DNA from: Sapientia aquatica
GTDB taxonomy: Bacteria > Pseudomonadota > Gammaproteobacteria > Burkholderiales > Burkholderiaceae_D
DNA: 64,000 bases
Direction: 5' to 3'
Assembly (NCBI RefSeq): GCF_004358105.1
Contig: NZ_SMYL01000010.1
Coordinates: 62,001-126,000, forward strand
Part shown: piece after piece, positions 1 to 8,627 of the stretch
How positions within the stretch are numbered: position 1 is the first letter of the stretch
Layout of the letters: each line of letters begins with the position of its first letter
Translations under genes and position numbers: made by a program
The notes under the pieces: model-generated
Told to the model about the DNA's origin: nothing
Database searches by the model: none
Seen by the model: only the letters and a program-made list of their open reading frames with translations

Positions 1-1058
1 CCTTCATACACCCAGAGCAGTGAATTTTTCATCGGTAGATTGTAGTTGGGCGTTAATTGCCCAGCTGGGCGACGGAATTTGCCATCCCATGAATGAGTAA
101 ATTCATGGGGAATCAAGTAGCCGCGTAACGGCAAATTTTTATTCCACTCTTGGAAGTAACTTGGCTTGACCAAGTTTTCGCCCGATTGATGATGCTCTAA
201 GCCATCGAAGCCAAAATTGTCACTTGCAGCGACCAAGAAATCGTAGTGATCAAAATGGTGCGAGCCAAATAATTTATACGCTTGTTGCAAGAGCGAGCGA
301 TGCATCTCAATTTGCTCTGGCTTGGCAATGCCGTTTTCTGGCGCGTCACTAAACACGTCGAAATGCACCGCGACTTTGGCGCCCGGATCCAGATCGTAGC
401 GATTTAAATATTTGCCGGCATACAGTGGCGAATCCACAAAATCGACCATGTTGATGGGCTTGAATTGGATGGTGTTGTCAGTTGCGGATGCCACTTCTAA
501 TGCCGAGGCAAACTTCCAGTCTTTAGGGATTGTGAGCGTAGGCTTAAATGTGATGGCACTGGAATAGTATCCAGCCGGATAGAGCAGCATTTTTTCCCAA
601 TGCACGGCCAACATTTCTGGCGTGACCACGATTGCACCTAGATTGCCTTGAGCCGGTGAGAGGAATTGGAAATCGAGATCAATCGAATCGGTATTGGCGG
701 GCACGTTGAGATGGAATGCAAACATATTGACTTCATCGCGTTGCCATTCAATCGGCTTGTGATTGGCCGAAATGTGCAGACTGGCGAGTTGCACTAACGG
801 GCCGTTTGGCCCATGTTCACCGGGCAGCCACTGCGGATAGAGCAAAGTTAATGCGCCGGCTTTGACCGGAATGTGTTCATGGATATCGAATATTTTTTGA
901 CGCAAATTGGTTGCGTTGACTTGGATATCGATGGGCGCCAGATAAGGCTTGTTGATGGGCGCGGGAATCTCTTGCGCTTGCGCGACATGGCTTGTTAGCG
1001 CGCCACCTAACAATAATGTTGATAATAAAAAACGCGCTCCAACTTCTCTTTTATTCAT
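1..1058 (-). CDS. M61 family (glycyl aminopeptidase-like) peptidase, C-terminus cut by window edge
   Basis: Conceptual translation on the minus strand starts at an ATG preceded by GAGGAC. It opens with a signal peptide (MNKREVGARF, then a hydrophobic core ending ...HVAQA|QEIP), so the enzyme is exported. An N-terminal beta-rich region follows (YPQWLPGEHGPNGP). The zinc motif HEFTH lies within IPHEFTHSWDGKFRRP, which is characteristic of family M61. The frame is open to base 1, so the remaining catalytic domain and any PDZ domain are outside the window. The expected role is a periplasmic aminopeptidase acting on small peptides, known from the family rather than shown here. It is followed on the same strand, 52 bp upstream, by the FrnE-like gene. 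Confidence 0.9.
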   Translation of the reverse strand, partial: MNKREVGARFLLSTLLLGGALTSHVAQAQEIPAPINKPYLAPIDIQVNATNLRQKIFDIHEHIPVKAGALTLLYPQWLPGEHGPNGPLVQLASLHISANHKPIEWQRDEVNMFAFHLNVPANTDSIDLDFQFLSPAQGNLGAIVVTPEMLAVHWEKMLLYPAGYYSSAITFKPTLTIPKDWKFASALEVASATDNTIQFKPINMVDFVDSPLYAGKYLNRYDLDPGAKVAVHFDVFSDAPENGIAKPEQIEMHRSLLQQAYKLFGSHHFDHYDFLVAASDNFGFDGLEHHQSGENLVKPSYFQEWNKNLPLRGYLIPHEFTHSWDGKFRRPAGQLTPNYNLPMKNSLLWVYE

Positions 1059-1110
1059 GTTGTTGTCCTCGGATGAATGTCGTTTTAAAAGGGTGTCTCG
1101 ATTGCTTGAA

Positions 1111-1773
1111 TTAGCTTGCTTGCTGAGTGGATTTCTCTGTTGCTTGTGCGGCGATGTCACGTAACACTTGTTCAAACACGTCGGGCGTTTGGCCGCCGGT
1201 GATTAAATGTTTGTTGTTGATGATGATAGATGGCACCGATTGAATGCCCGCCTGCTGCCAAAATTGTTCTTCGGCCCGCACTTCATCGGCGTAACGTTGG
1301 CTGCTGATGACGTCTTGTGCTTGGTCGCGCTCCAAGCCTGCGGCGACGGCTAAGTCGAGCATCAAGCTTTGATCGGCTGGATTACGGCCTTCGCCGTGGT
1401 ACGCCTTCAGAAAAGCATGTTTGAGTTGACGCTGTTGCTCGGCCGATTGCAGACCGGCCCAATACAACAAGCGATGCGCGTCAAAGGTGTTCCAGACGCG
1501 CGTGCGTTCACCAAAGTTAAAGCCAACCGCTGCGCCGCGTGCGTGCAAATTGGCACGACCTTGTGCTAGCTGTTCGGCGCTCATGCCGTATTTGGCGCGT
1601 AGGTACTCCGCACTGTCTGCCCCCTCGGGGGCCATCGTGGGATTGAGTTCATACGGGTGGAATTGCAACTCGGTTGGAATGTCGGTGCCGATGTTCTTTA
1701 ATGCCATTTCTAGCGAGTTAAGTCCAACCGCGCACCACGGGCAAGCTATATCGGAGACGAAATCGATTTTCAT
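1111..1773 (-). CDS. DsbA-family oxidoreductase, FrnE-like (cytoplasmic)
   Basis: A 220-residue thioredoxin-fold protein of the DsbA/FrnE group. I chose the ATG at 1773 because AAGGAT lies just upstream and the protein then starts MKIDFVSDIACPWC, the normal N-terminus of the family; a longer frame to 1818 has no such support. The redox motif CPWC is at about residues 11-14, and a cis-proline segment (SVPSIIINN) lies near the C-terminus. The helical insertion contains the family's WNTFDAHRL-type segment. There is no signal peptide, so it should act in the cytoplasm as a thiol-disulfide oxidoreductase or isomerase. The 2-hydroxychromene-2-carboxylate isomerase family shares the fold, but CPWC favours FrnE. 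Confidence 0.9.
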   Translation of the reverse strand: MKIDFVSDIACPWCAVGLNSLEMALKNIGTDIPTELQFHPYELNPTMAPEGADSAEYLRAKYGMSAEQLAQGRANLHARGAAVGFNFGERTRVWNTFDAHRLLYWAGLQSAEQQRQLKHAFLKAYHGEGRNPADQSLMLDLAVAAGLERDQAQDVISSQRYADEVRAEEQFWQQAGIQSVPSIIINNKHLITGGQTPDVFEQVLRDIAAQATEKSTQQAS

Positions 1774-2020
1774 GTTGAATATCCTTATGGGATGAGTTAG
1801 CCGACTAGTATGCCGCAATGTTTGGTTGGGCGTTTTGGCAGGGCGACTAGTTATGTGGGTAAGGCCGTGCGACGGATTGTTGAATCCTACGATTAGATAA
1901 CATTTCCAAAGCGCAAGTCAATCAAACTATCTTGCACTAAAGAAAATAATGTGAAATTATTCTGCTCTAGTTTTTACCCATTTTGGGTCTTGGATTTGAT
2001 TGCCACTTAAAGGAATTGCA

Positions 2021-2689
2021 ATGCGTTTTATACACTTCGCGCTCGCCGTTGGACTCAGCATCAATCTGGCTTTTGCTTCGCCCACCAATCCAGTTAATGG
2101 CGCGGAGTATGTGAGCATTGCCACTCCGCAAAGCGTGTCGTCCACCGGCAAGAAGATCGAAGTCATCGAGTTTTTTATGTACCACTGCCCAGCGTGCAAT
2201 ATGATCGAACCGGCGTTGTTGGAATGGGTGAAAAAGCAAGGCGACAATGTCCAATTTAAGCGGATTCATGTGCCGCATAATGGCCCCAAAGATGCCGAAG
2301 CCCATTTGTTTTTAGCCTTGGATGCCATGCAGTTGGAAGATAGTCTGCACAGCAAAGTGCTGCACACTTGGCATGTCGAACATCATCAACTCTTAAACGA
2401 CGACGATAATCTTAATTGGGCCTTAAAGAACGGACTCGATAAGGATAAATTCTTAGCCGCGTATAACTCGTTTTCGGTGCTCAGCAAATTGCAAAGCTTG
2501 GCTCGGATTGCGGGTAATTATCAGGTCGATAGCACGCCTACCTTGATTGTTGATGGGCATTATTTAACTAGCCTGTCGCAGCTCAACAAATCGAATCCAA
2601 GTTTAAAAGACAATGAATTGATTAAGGGCACGTTTCAGGTGATGGATGCCTTGGTGCTGAAAGCGCAGGCGGAGAAGGGTGCGAAATAA
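2021..2689 (+). CDS. dsbA: Periplasmic thiol:disulfide interchange protein, DsbA type
   Basis: A 222-residue protein with a signal peptide (MRFIHFALAVGLSINLAFA|SPTNP). I chose the ATG at 2021 for the AAAGGA upstream; the in-frame start at 2000 would place charged residues before the signal sequence. The mature protein has EFFMYHCPACNMIEP with redox motif CPAC, where classical DsbA has CPHC. A helical insertion and the cis-proline segment STPTLIVDG follow. It should introduce disulfides into exported proteins. The His-to-Ala change inside the motif is known to alter the redox potential in DsbA enzymes, so oxidant strength may differ; that is inference. No dsbB is nearby. Transcription probably ends at the palindromic terminator just downstream. 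Confidence 0.88.
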   Translation: MRFIHFALAVGLSINLAFASPTNPVNGAEYVSIATPQSVSSTGKKIEVIEFFMYHCPACNMIEPALLEWVKKQGDNVQFKRIHVPHNGPKDAEAHLFLALDAMQLEDSLHSKVLHTWHVEHHQLLNDDDNLNWALKNGLDKDKFLAAYNSFSVLSKLQSLARIAGNYQVDSTPTLIVDGHYLTSLSQLNKSNPSLKDNELIKGTFQVMDALVLKAQAEKGAK

Positions 2690-2702
2690 CACGGTATTGG
2701 AG

Positions 2703-2738
2703 CAAAAAAAAGACTATCCGCGGATAGTCTTTTTTTAT
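2703..2738. terminator. Bidirectional rho-independent terminator
   Basis: A perfect 10-bp inverted repeat (AGACTATCCG / CGGATAGTCT, 2711-2730) is flanked by an A-run on one side and a T-run on the other. It lies between the convergent dsbA and VirK-like genes and can serve both. Confidence 0.85.
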
Positions 2739-2754
2739 GTCCGGCAAAGGACAA

Positions 2755-3783
2755 TCAGGTTGTTTCTAAGCTCGCGACAACGGGCGAAAACAGGGGATTG
2801 TTCGGATTGGCATGCACGTAGGTGTCCACCTGCGGAAAGACCAAGGCTGGTTGAATCGCCAAGTTCATTTGCGTGCGAATGGCTTCGATTAACAAGGCGC
2901 GGTGGCGGTATTCGTTGCGCTTTTTAGATGGTCTGGATTCGATCGGCTTTTCTGGCACGCTGCTTGGAATGCTGAAGTTGCCTTGTGCATTGAGCGCGCC
3001 GCCAACGATTTCCCACAGCACATTGTATTGCGCATGAATGGTTTTTTTATTGCGATAGCGCAGCGCGCGATAGATATGATTTTGCTCATGTATGCATTCA
3101 ATCGACTCGCAACCTAATTGCTTCGCTAAATGACGCAGTGTTTCAATCATCAAAATGCGCGGTTGAATGCCGTACAACGCGTGCGTGGTGTCGCGCATTA
3201 AGCTGCGCGAATCCGCATCGGGATATTCTTTGGCTTGGATGCCGCCGATTTTGATGGCGTAATGCTGGTGCTGGTAGACCAGCGTGAAAGTCATTAACAG
3301 CAGGGCGCGGCCATTAACGCACAATTCAATCGACGCGCCGCCTTCGCGGTCATAACTCGGCAAGCGCACCAAATTGAGTTCAACGATTTCGCCCGATTTG
3401 CCAAACAAGGTGGACAAGGTAATGCCCACGCCGCTGATCACTTTATGCAATTGTTCCTCGTCCAGTAGTTGGGCGAGAATCGAAAAATGGCTGCATAAAT
3501 AGTCAGTGCGGGTATCAGTGCCGCAGCGCTTGTCAAAAAATGGCCGATGGATTCGGTCCACAAACGTCGCTTCGCTGACTGATGTCGCCAACAAATTACT
3601 TTCGCGCAAAAAATTCAACCATAACGCGGTTGAGCGCACGCTAGTCAACCCGCGCAGCACAAAGCGCACGGCCCGTTTTACCGACGCATCTTTGCGGCCT
3701 GAGCGCAAGAGATCAAACGCCCATAAAAGATCAGCGCTAAATTGCTTCCAAGTAAATCGGAAGGAGTTGTTGAAGTAATTCAT
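2755..3783 (-). CDS. VirK/YbjX family protein (DUF535)
   Basis: A 342-residue protein starting MNYFNNSFRF with no signal peptide or clear membrane segment. The central and C-terminal parts match the VirK/YbjX (DUF535) family in my recognition: a HFSIL segment near residue 98, GIQAKEYPDADSRS, and GIQPRILMIETLRHLAKQLGCE. The family is tied to envelope resistance to cationic peptides in Salmonella (ybjX/somA, virK), but its biochemistry is unknown. It stands alone on the minus strand, facing dsbA across a shared terminator, with a long AT-rich upstream region. Family assignment is fairly confident; the exact role is not. Confidence 0.75.
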   Translation of the reverse strand: MNYFNNSFRFTWKQFSADLLWAFDLLRSGRKDASVKRAVRFVLRGLTSVRSTALWLNFLRESNLLATSVSEATFVDRIHRPFFDKRCGTDTRTDYLCSHFSILAQLLDEEQLHKVISGVGITLSTLFGKSGEIVELNLVRLPSYDREGGASIELCVNGRALLLMTFTLVYQHQHYAIKIGGIQAKEYPDADSRSLMRDTTHALYGIQPRILMIETLRHLAKQLGCESIECIHEQNHIYRALRYRNKKTIHAQYNVLWEIVGGALNAQGNFSIPSSVPEKPIESRPSKKRNEYRHRALLIEAIRTQMNLAIQPALVFPQVDTYVHANPNNPLFSPVVASLETT

Positions 3784-4440
3784 ATGACCAAAACCTACTA
3801 AAAATAACTGTCAAATTTGCTATAAATGGGCGCAATTAACGCACCATTTTTTCGTGTAACGAAATGTAGCATAGTAAACGAAAAATTACTGTTAAACATT
3901 TATTTTTAGCTGTTTAAATGTATTTAAATAAATATTTAACAAGTAAAATGTTGTATTTGGTTAAGAATTAACGATTAATGTTGCAAATAAACGGCTGTTT
4001 AACATTCATTTCATTAGCTCGTAACATTAACCCTGTACCGCAATGAAATGCTGCTAGCTGACTGCCAGAATCAATTGTTGGAAATGCGTGAATGGAACGC
4101 GGTGGAGTGCACCTGTGAAGTCTGATTGAGGGCGCGTTGGTAGCAGCTATTGCCAACGGTTTGGATGCCAAGCCGCTTAAAGTGATTAGGGAAGGCCATT
4201 ACGAACGTGAGGTAAGAATCCCTCGCGATCTGAGGTCGCGCTACGTCGTCGTGGATGGAGGTTAAATTGGGGCGATTATTTGTTCGAGTCCGTAGGTCAG
4301 ACCGATTTCAGAACAAGTCCCCAGGACTTTACGCCCATTGATGGACGACGATTTACCGACAATCTTGAGCATGGTAATTGGAGCATGCTGAAGTTGAACT
4401 AACCCAACGTTGAATCCGAACTGGCGTTGGGTCGCAAAGC
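3784..4440. other. Long intergenic region with a possible degenerate ORF
   Basis: About 650 bases with no convincing gene. The first 190 are AT-rich and should hold the VirK-like gene's promoter. On the plus strand, 4119-4265 is an open frame with no ATG (candidate TTG at 4137) whose end reads IREGHYEREVRIPRDLRSRY followed by VVVDGG and a stop. The composition is protein-like but I do not recognise it. It may be a gene remnant. A tRNA-like TTCGAGT near 4283 has no supporting stems. Confidence 0.35.
4402..4432. terminator. Hairpin downstream of the lysine-rich small gene
   Basis: Inverted repeat ACCCAACG / CGTTGGGT with a 15-nt loop, just beyond the stop of the 37-residue gene. There is no strong T-run in either direction, so it could be a weak terminator or a 3'-end stabiliser. 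Confidence 0.4.
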
Positions 4441-4554
4441 TTATTGTTGACGTTTCTTTTCTTCTTGTTTCAATTTCTTATCGGCCTTTTTTTCCTTCAT
4501 GGTTTTAGCCGGTTCCTTTTTTACTGCCTTTTTACTGTCTTGACTCTTACTCAT
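4441..4554 (-). CDS. Small lysine-rich protein (37 aa)
   Basis: A short frame with a strong ribosome-binding site (GAGGGG) seven bases before ATG. The product starts MSKSQDSKKAVKKEPAK and ends KLKQEEKKRQQ. It is almost entirely Lys/Glu/Gln/Ala, with no hydrophobic segment, and is strongly basic. Similar short lysine-rich proteins of unknown function occur in Burkholderiales (recalled, not searched). It could bind nucleic acid or the ribosome, but nothing here shows that. The clear ribosome-binding site and the flanking hairpin make it more likely real than chance. Confidence 0.65.
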   Translation of the reverse strand: MSKSQDSKKAVKKEPAKTMKEKKADKKLKQEEKKRQQ

Positions 4555-4692
4555 CGTAGATCCCCTCAAACGAACGAGCTACCAACGGTGATGGCATCAG
4601 TGTTGAGGTAGTCGCGTAGCGAGATGATAGACCTTGTGGCGGGTTGGTAGGGATTTATCCGTGATCTGGTCGTCAATAGTTGCACTGCTCGA

Positions 4693-4728
4693 TAAAAAAA
4701 CGGCCTACCGATGAAGGTAAGCCGTTTT
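4693..4728 (-). terminator. Rho-independent terminator of the M1 aminopeptidase gene
   Basis: Read on the minus strand, AAAACGGCTTACC / GGTAGGCCGTTTT forms a stem with a short loop and ends in a T-run. It lies 57 bases after the M1 gene's stop codon. Confidence 0.85.
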
Positions 4729-4784
4729 GATGGATCTACTTTGGGTAGCTGAGTTAGCTGTTTCAGCTCAGCGCAAAAATCTCA

Positions 4785-7475
4785 TTACTTCGCAGCAGAA
4801 AACCCCGCCAAGGCGTTATCTAACCAAGCTGTGATCTCGGGTACACGTTTGGCGCGTACTTGGACGTTGAACTTGATGTTAGCAATCGCTGTTTCTGAGT
4901 CACGACGTGCTTTTGGTGAGATGTTGGCCTTGGTATAGGCTTCCAATTTACCGATCATCGCGGCGTCTGACGAATTGCCTGCGATACGCGGAATGTAGCG
5001 ACTGCGTGAGCTGCCATCGATGAATTTCTCCAATTGCTTTAAATGCGCAATCGTGAAATCAAAAGCCAAATCAGGATGACGACTTGCAACGCTGCCGATC
5101 ATGCCAGCGCTGTTGGTGGCGCCCGGCTCATCGGTGGAAGCTAAATCCAACGCACGTTGCGCCAGCGTTTTATCCTTAGCCGACGCCAACAATTCATACA
5201 ACTGATCTTTGATCAGCGGTGATTTTTCGTTTTGTGCCGAAGTGTGGATTTGATCCCAAGTAGCGCTATCGGCATTGATGGCAACGACATAGGAAACTAC
5301 TTTACGCAAGGCCGCTGGCGTTGCATCGGGTGACGTGACGGATGCGGCGAAGTAGCGTCGTGCTTGGTCAATGGTTGCTGGATCGTTGACTTCGCCTAAG
5401 GTGCCGATTAACTGATCGCGCAATTTGGTCGCTGTCGACAACTCATCTGGTTTTGCGGTCCAGCCGATCTGAGCCAACATCGGTGACAAGGCAGCAATAG
5501 CGACTTTATCCAAACGCGCTTGACCCACTGGGTCGCCGTTATACAAGCGATGCATGCCACCAAAAATACTGGTGACTTTTGCCATGATTTGCGGGTTGCT
5601 GCTCTTCGCGGCTTCGGTGGTCAAGGCCAACACATCGGACATTGACGTTTGGCCAGACAAGCCCAATGACCAGGAATCGGACAACAAGCCTAATTGGTCG
5701 ATAGGAGCCAACTTAGTGAAGTTGGCTAGCAAATCGTCCTTAAACATTTTTTGTGGATAGACCGTGCGGTAGTAACCAGCTTGTCCGGCGTTGACCACCA
5801 CTGGGCCGCAACCTTCTAAAGTGATCGAACCTTTACCGCCGGTGACCAACGTTGTCGCAACTGTGTTGGTGCCGATGAGTTGTGCGGTAACTGGTACGTG
5901 CCAAGTTAATGCTTTCTTGGTCGATGCATCGCGCTTGAATTCCGATTGGGTCAATGCCACCGTTGTTTTGCCTGCTTTGCAGCTCGACGACACAACATTA
6001 ATCATTGGCACACCCGGTTGCAAGGTGAAGTCGTGTGCAATCGTGCGGATAGGCTTGCCAGTGGCTTGCTCAATCGCTTTCCAGAAATCGTTCGAGGTGG
6101 TGTTGGTGTAAGCGTGTTCTTTCATGTACAAACGCACGCCATCGCGCCAGCCGACTTCACCGACATAGTTCTCCAACATGTGGATGACGGATTCGCCTTT
6201 GCCGTAGGTAATTTCATCGAATGCTTGGCTAGCTTGTTCGACCGTTTCGATGTGCTGCACCACGGGGTGAGTGCTGGCGACCGAATCGCGCTCCATCGCG
6301 TATTGATGCACGCCAACCACGCTCAATTCGCTATTCCATTCTGGATGCAAACGGTTGGTGGCGCGGTTTTCCATCCATGAGGCAAAACCTTCGTTGAGCC
6401 ACAGATCGTCCCACCATTGCATGGTGACTAAATCGCCGAACCATTGGTGGGCCATTTCGTGCGCTGCGACGATGAATGAAGTCTCTTTATCGCCTTGAGT
6501 TGCGACGGCTGGATCGAGCAAAATGTCGCGTTCAAAAGTGAAAATCGCTCCCCAGTTTTCCATCGCGCCAAAGAACTGGCTGCTGCCTGGTGAGGCGATA
6601 TTGTCTAACTTAGGCAGCGGGAAACGCACGCCAAAATAATCGTTGTACTCTCGTAGAATTTTCTTTGATTCGGCTAACGGGAAAGCCGCTTGCGATACCA
6701 AGCCACGTTGCGTAATCACACCAACTTCAGTGCCATCGGCGTCAACGGTGGCGCGTTCAAAATCGCCCGCACCGAAGAATAATAAATAGGTCGACATTTT
6801 TGGCGAAGTGCCAAAATTGACTACGCTTAAGCCATTACCTAAATCCGTTTTCTTGGTAATCGGCATATTGCTGACCGCCATTTGGTCGGTCGGTACAGTA
6901 ACCTCTAGATCAAAAGTAGCTTTGTAATTGGGCTCATCCCATGAAGGAATAAAGCGGCGCGCATCGGAGTTTTCAAACTGCGTGTAGATCGCACGTTTTT
7001 GGCCGTTGGCGGTTGGATAATCGACTAAAAATAATCCGTTGGCTTGGATGCCGATTATGCCGGTGTAATCGATGGCTAAGGTGTAGCTACCTTTGCTAAT
7101 CGGTTTAGCGAAATGGAATGTCGCGGTTTGTTCTTCGTTATTAACATCGATCTTTGCCGCTTCAACGCTGTTGCCAGCCGCGTTCAATGTTGCGCGTTGA
7201 AAGACCAAATCAGCGGCGTTCAAAGTGATGCTAGAAGTTGGCTTTACCACCTCAACAGTAATCTGAACCTTGCCAGAAAAAGTCGCTGCCTTAGCGTCTG
7301 GGATAACCGAAATAGTGTAATGCGTCGGGCGCACGGTACGCGGCAATTGGGTCGTGACGTTAGCGTGTGGAACCGCGGCAGTCGCTTCTGGTGCGGCAGC
7401 GAATGCCGGAGCGAAGGAGATGCTTGCCAGACTAAAAACAGTTGCTATGGTGGAAGAAATAAAGGTGCGACGCAT
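4785..7475 (-). CDS. Secreted M1 family zinc aminopeptidase
   Basis: An 896-residue protein with a signal peptide (MRRTFISSTIATVFSLASIS... cleaving near AFAAA). The N-terminal beta-saddle domain leads to the exopeptidase signature GAMEN (residues 303-307). The gluzincin zinc site is HEMAH at 339-343, with the third ligand E362 in WLNEGFASW, exactly the HExxH-x18-E spacing. The C-terminal ERAP1-like helical domain (from about 560) completes the usual length. It should remove N-terminal residues from peptides in the periplasm or outside the cell. AGGAC precedes the ATG, and a terminator follows. It is monocistronic with its own terminator; DUF1275 lies 184 bases upstream on the same strand. No key residue is missing. 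Confidence 0.95.
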   Translation of the reverse strand: MRRTFISSTIATVFSLASISFAPAFAAAPEATAAVPHANVTTQLPRTVRPTHYTISVIPDAKAATFSGKVQITVEVVKPTSSITLNAADLVFQRATLNAAGNSVEAAKIDVNNEEQTATFHFAKPISKGSYTLAIDYTGIIGIQANGLFLVDYPTANGQKRAIYTQFENSDARRFIPSWDEPNYKATFDLEVTVPTDQMAVSNMPITKKTDLGNGLSVVNFGTSPKMSTYLLFFGAGDFERATVDADGTEVGVITQRGLVSQAAFPLAESKKILREYNDYFGVRFPLPKLDNIASPGSSQFFGAMENWGAIFTFERDILLDPAVATQGDKETSFIVAAHEMAHQWFGDLVTMQWWDDLWLNEGFASWMENRATNRLHPEWNSELSVVGVHQYAMERDSVASTHPVVQHIETVEQASQAFDEITYGKGESVIHMLENYVGEVGWRDGVRLYMKEHAYTNTTSNDFWKAIEQATGKPIRTIAHDFTLQPGVPMINVVSSSCKAGKTTVALTQSEFKRDASTKKALTWHVPVTAQLIGTNTVATTLVTGGKGSITLEGCGPVVVNAGQAGYYRTVYPQKMFKDDLLANFTKLAPIDQLGLLSDSWSLGLSGQTSMSDVLALTTEAAKSSNPQIMAKVTSIFGGMHRLYNGDPVGQARLDKVAIAALSPMLAQIGWTAKPDELSTATKLRDQLIGTLGEVNDPATIDQARRYFAASVTSPDATPAALRKVVSYVVAINADSATWDQIHTSAQNEKSPLIKDQLYELLASAKDKTLAQRALDLASTDEPGATNSAGMIGSVASRHPDLAFDFTIAHLKQLEKFIDGSSRSRYIPRIAGNSSDAAMIGKLEAYTKANISPKARRDSETAIANIKFNVQVRAKRVPEITAWLDNALAGFSAAK

Positions 7476-7659
7476 GGTTGTCCTATAGTTGTTAAATTAT
7501 GCAAGCGTGCAACATTACGCGGAATTGTATGGTGCCGCAAGGTAATAAAATGACTATCTAACGAACAGCGGCGGGGTTGCTTGAAGGGAAAATATCACGC
7601 TGACGATTGCCCCAATAACCAAACAAAATTTGGGTTGTGTGGCGTGCTAGCAGCACACA

Positions 7660-8397
7660 TTATTCGTGCTCGGTAAAGGCTGGCGCAATCGAAAGAGTAA
7701 TTAGCGCAATCGCTAACGGGACCGTGGCGATAAAGCCAAGATGCTTGAATCCTAAAGCACCGACTAAGCCACCACTAAAGAAAGAAATCACCAACAGGCC
7801 ATAGATTTTGAGCTTATTCCGATTGGCGCTCACTTCCGCTTGATCGAGCTGACTGGCGCTGCGGTTCCAATACAATAATTTGCCTAATTCAATGCCGATG
7901 TCGGTCACCATGCCGGTGACGTGCGTGGTGCGGATTTCGGCGTTTGAAATTTTGGTGATTAAGGCGTTTTGCAATCCCATGACATAGCACAGCAAAATCG
8001 CGATCAAAGACAATTGAATTAACTCATGTTGCTGCAATTTTTTGCCAACCAAACCAAAGAACAGCAACAACACCGCTTCAAAAATCAACGTCGGTGTGTA
8101 GATATAAGTAAAGCCATTGCGCCGCGCATAGTTCACAAAAATCGCGGTGCTAGCGGAGCCACACAAAAACGCACACAAGGCCAAAAACGAAGAAAACGCT
8201 AGCGCAAAATGCCCCAACACAATATTGTCTGCCGCAGACGACACAATGCCCGACATGTGCGAGGTGTATTGCCCGATCGCCAAAAAGCCACCGGCGTTTA
8301 ACGCCCCCGCCACAAATGCTAACGTCATACCAAGATGTAAATTGGCGCGTGGTGTGCGACGTGGTGAAGTTAATAAGGCGAGATAATTAATCGGCAT
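7660..8397 (-). CDS. DUF1275 (YoaK-type) integral membrane protein
   Basis: A 245-residue protein with about six hydrophobic segments. The opening after MPINYLALLTSPRR is NLHLGMTLAFVAGALNAGGF, followed by YTSHMSGIVSSAADNI, the conserved first part of DUF1275. Another family hallmark is LQNALITKISNAEIRTTHVTG in the middle. Its function is unknown; the fold is transporter-like. I prefer the ATG at 8397 to the in-frame TTG at 8403, though neither has a good ribosome-binding site. The gene diverges from the PAS-GGDEF-EAL gene across about 230 bases that should hold both promoters. Confidence 0.88.
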   Translation of the reverse strand: MPINYLALLTSPRRTPRANLHLGMTLAFVAGALNAGGFLAIGQYTSHMSGIVSSAADNIVLGHFALAFSSFLALCAFLCGSASTAIFVNYARRNGFTYIYTPTLIFEAVLLLFFGLVGKKLQQHELIQLSLIAILLCYVMGLQNALITKISNAEIRTTHVTGMVTDIGIELGKLLYWNRSASQLDQAEVSANRNKLKIYGLLVISFFSGGLVGALGFKHLGFIATVPLAIALITLSIAPAFTEHE

Positions 8398-8627
8398 AAG
8401 CAAGCATCAGAATGATAAAAAGCGAACTACGTGATTAGGCAAAACGGCAAGGTGCTGGTGCAGTATCGACGTTTTTTACAAAATGTACCAGCAAAGCTTG
8501 CACATTTAAATTGCTGGCCTAGACTAAAAATTTGCTCAGTCTTCATCGCAAGCATCAACACTAAAAGTGAAAATTTGAAACTGTTGTGAAACTAATGAGC
8601 GCCAATTCATCATGAGATGAGGTTGAT

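Noticed and set aside
4275..4300. tRNA-like TTCGAGT sequence
   Set aside because: No pairing T-stem, anticodon stem or acceptor stem can be built around it.
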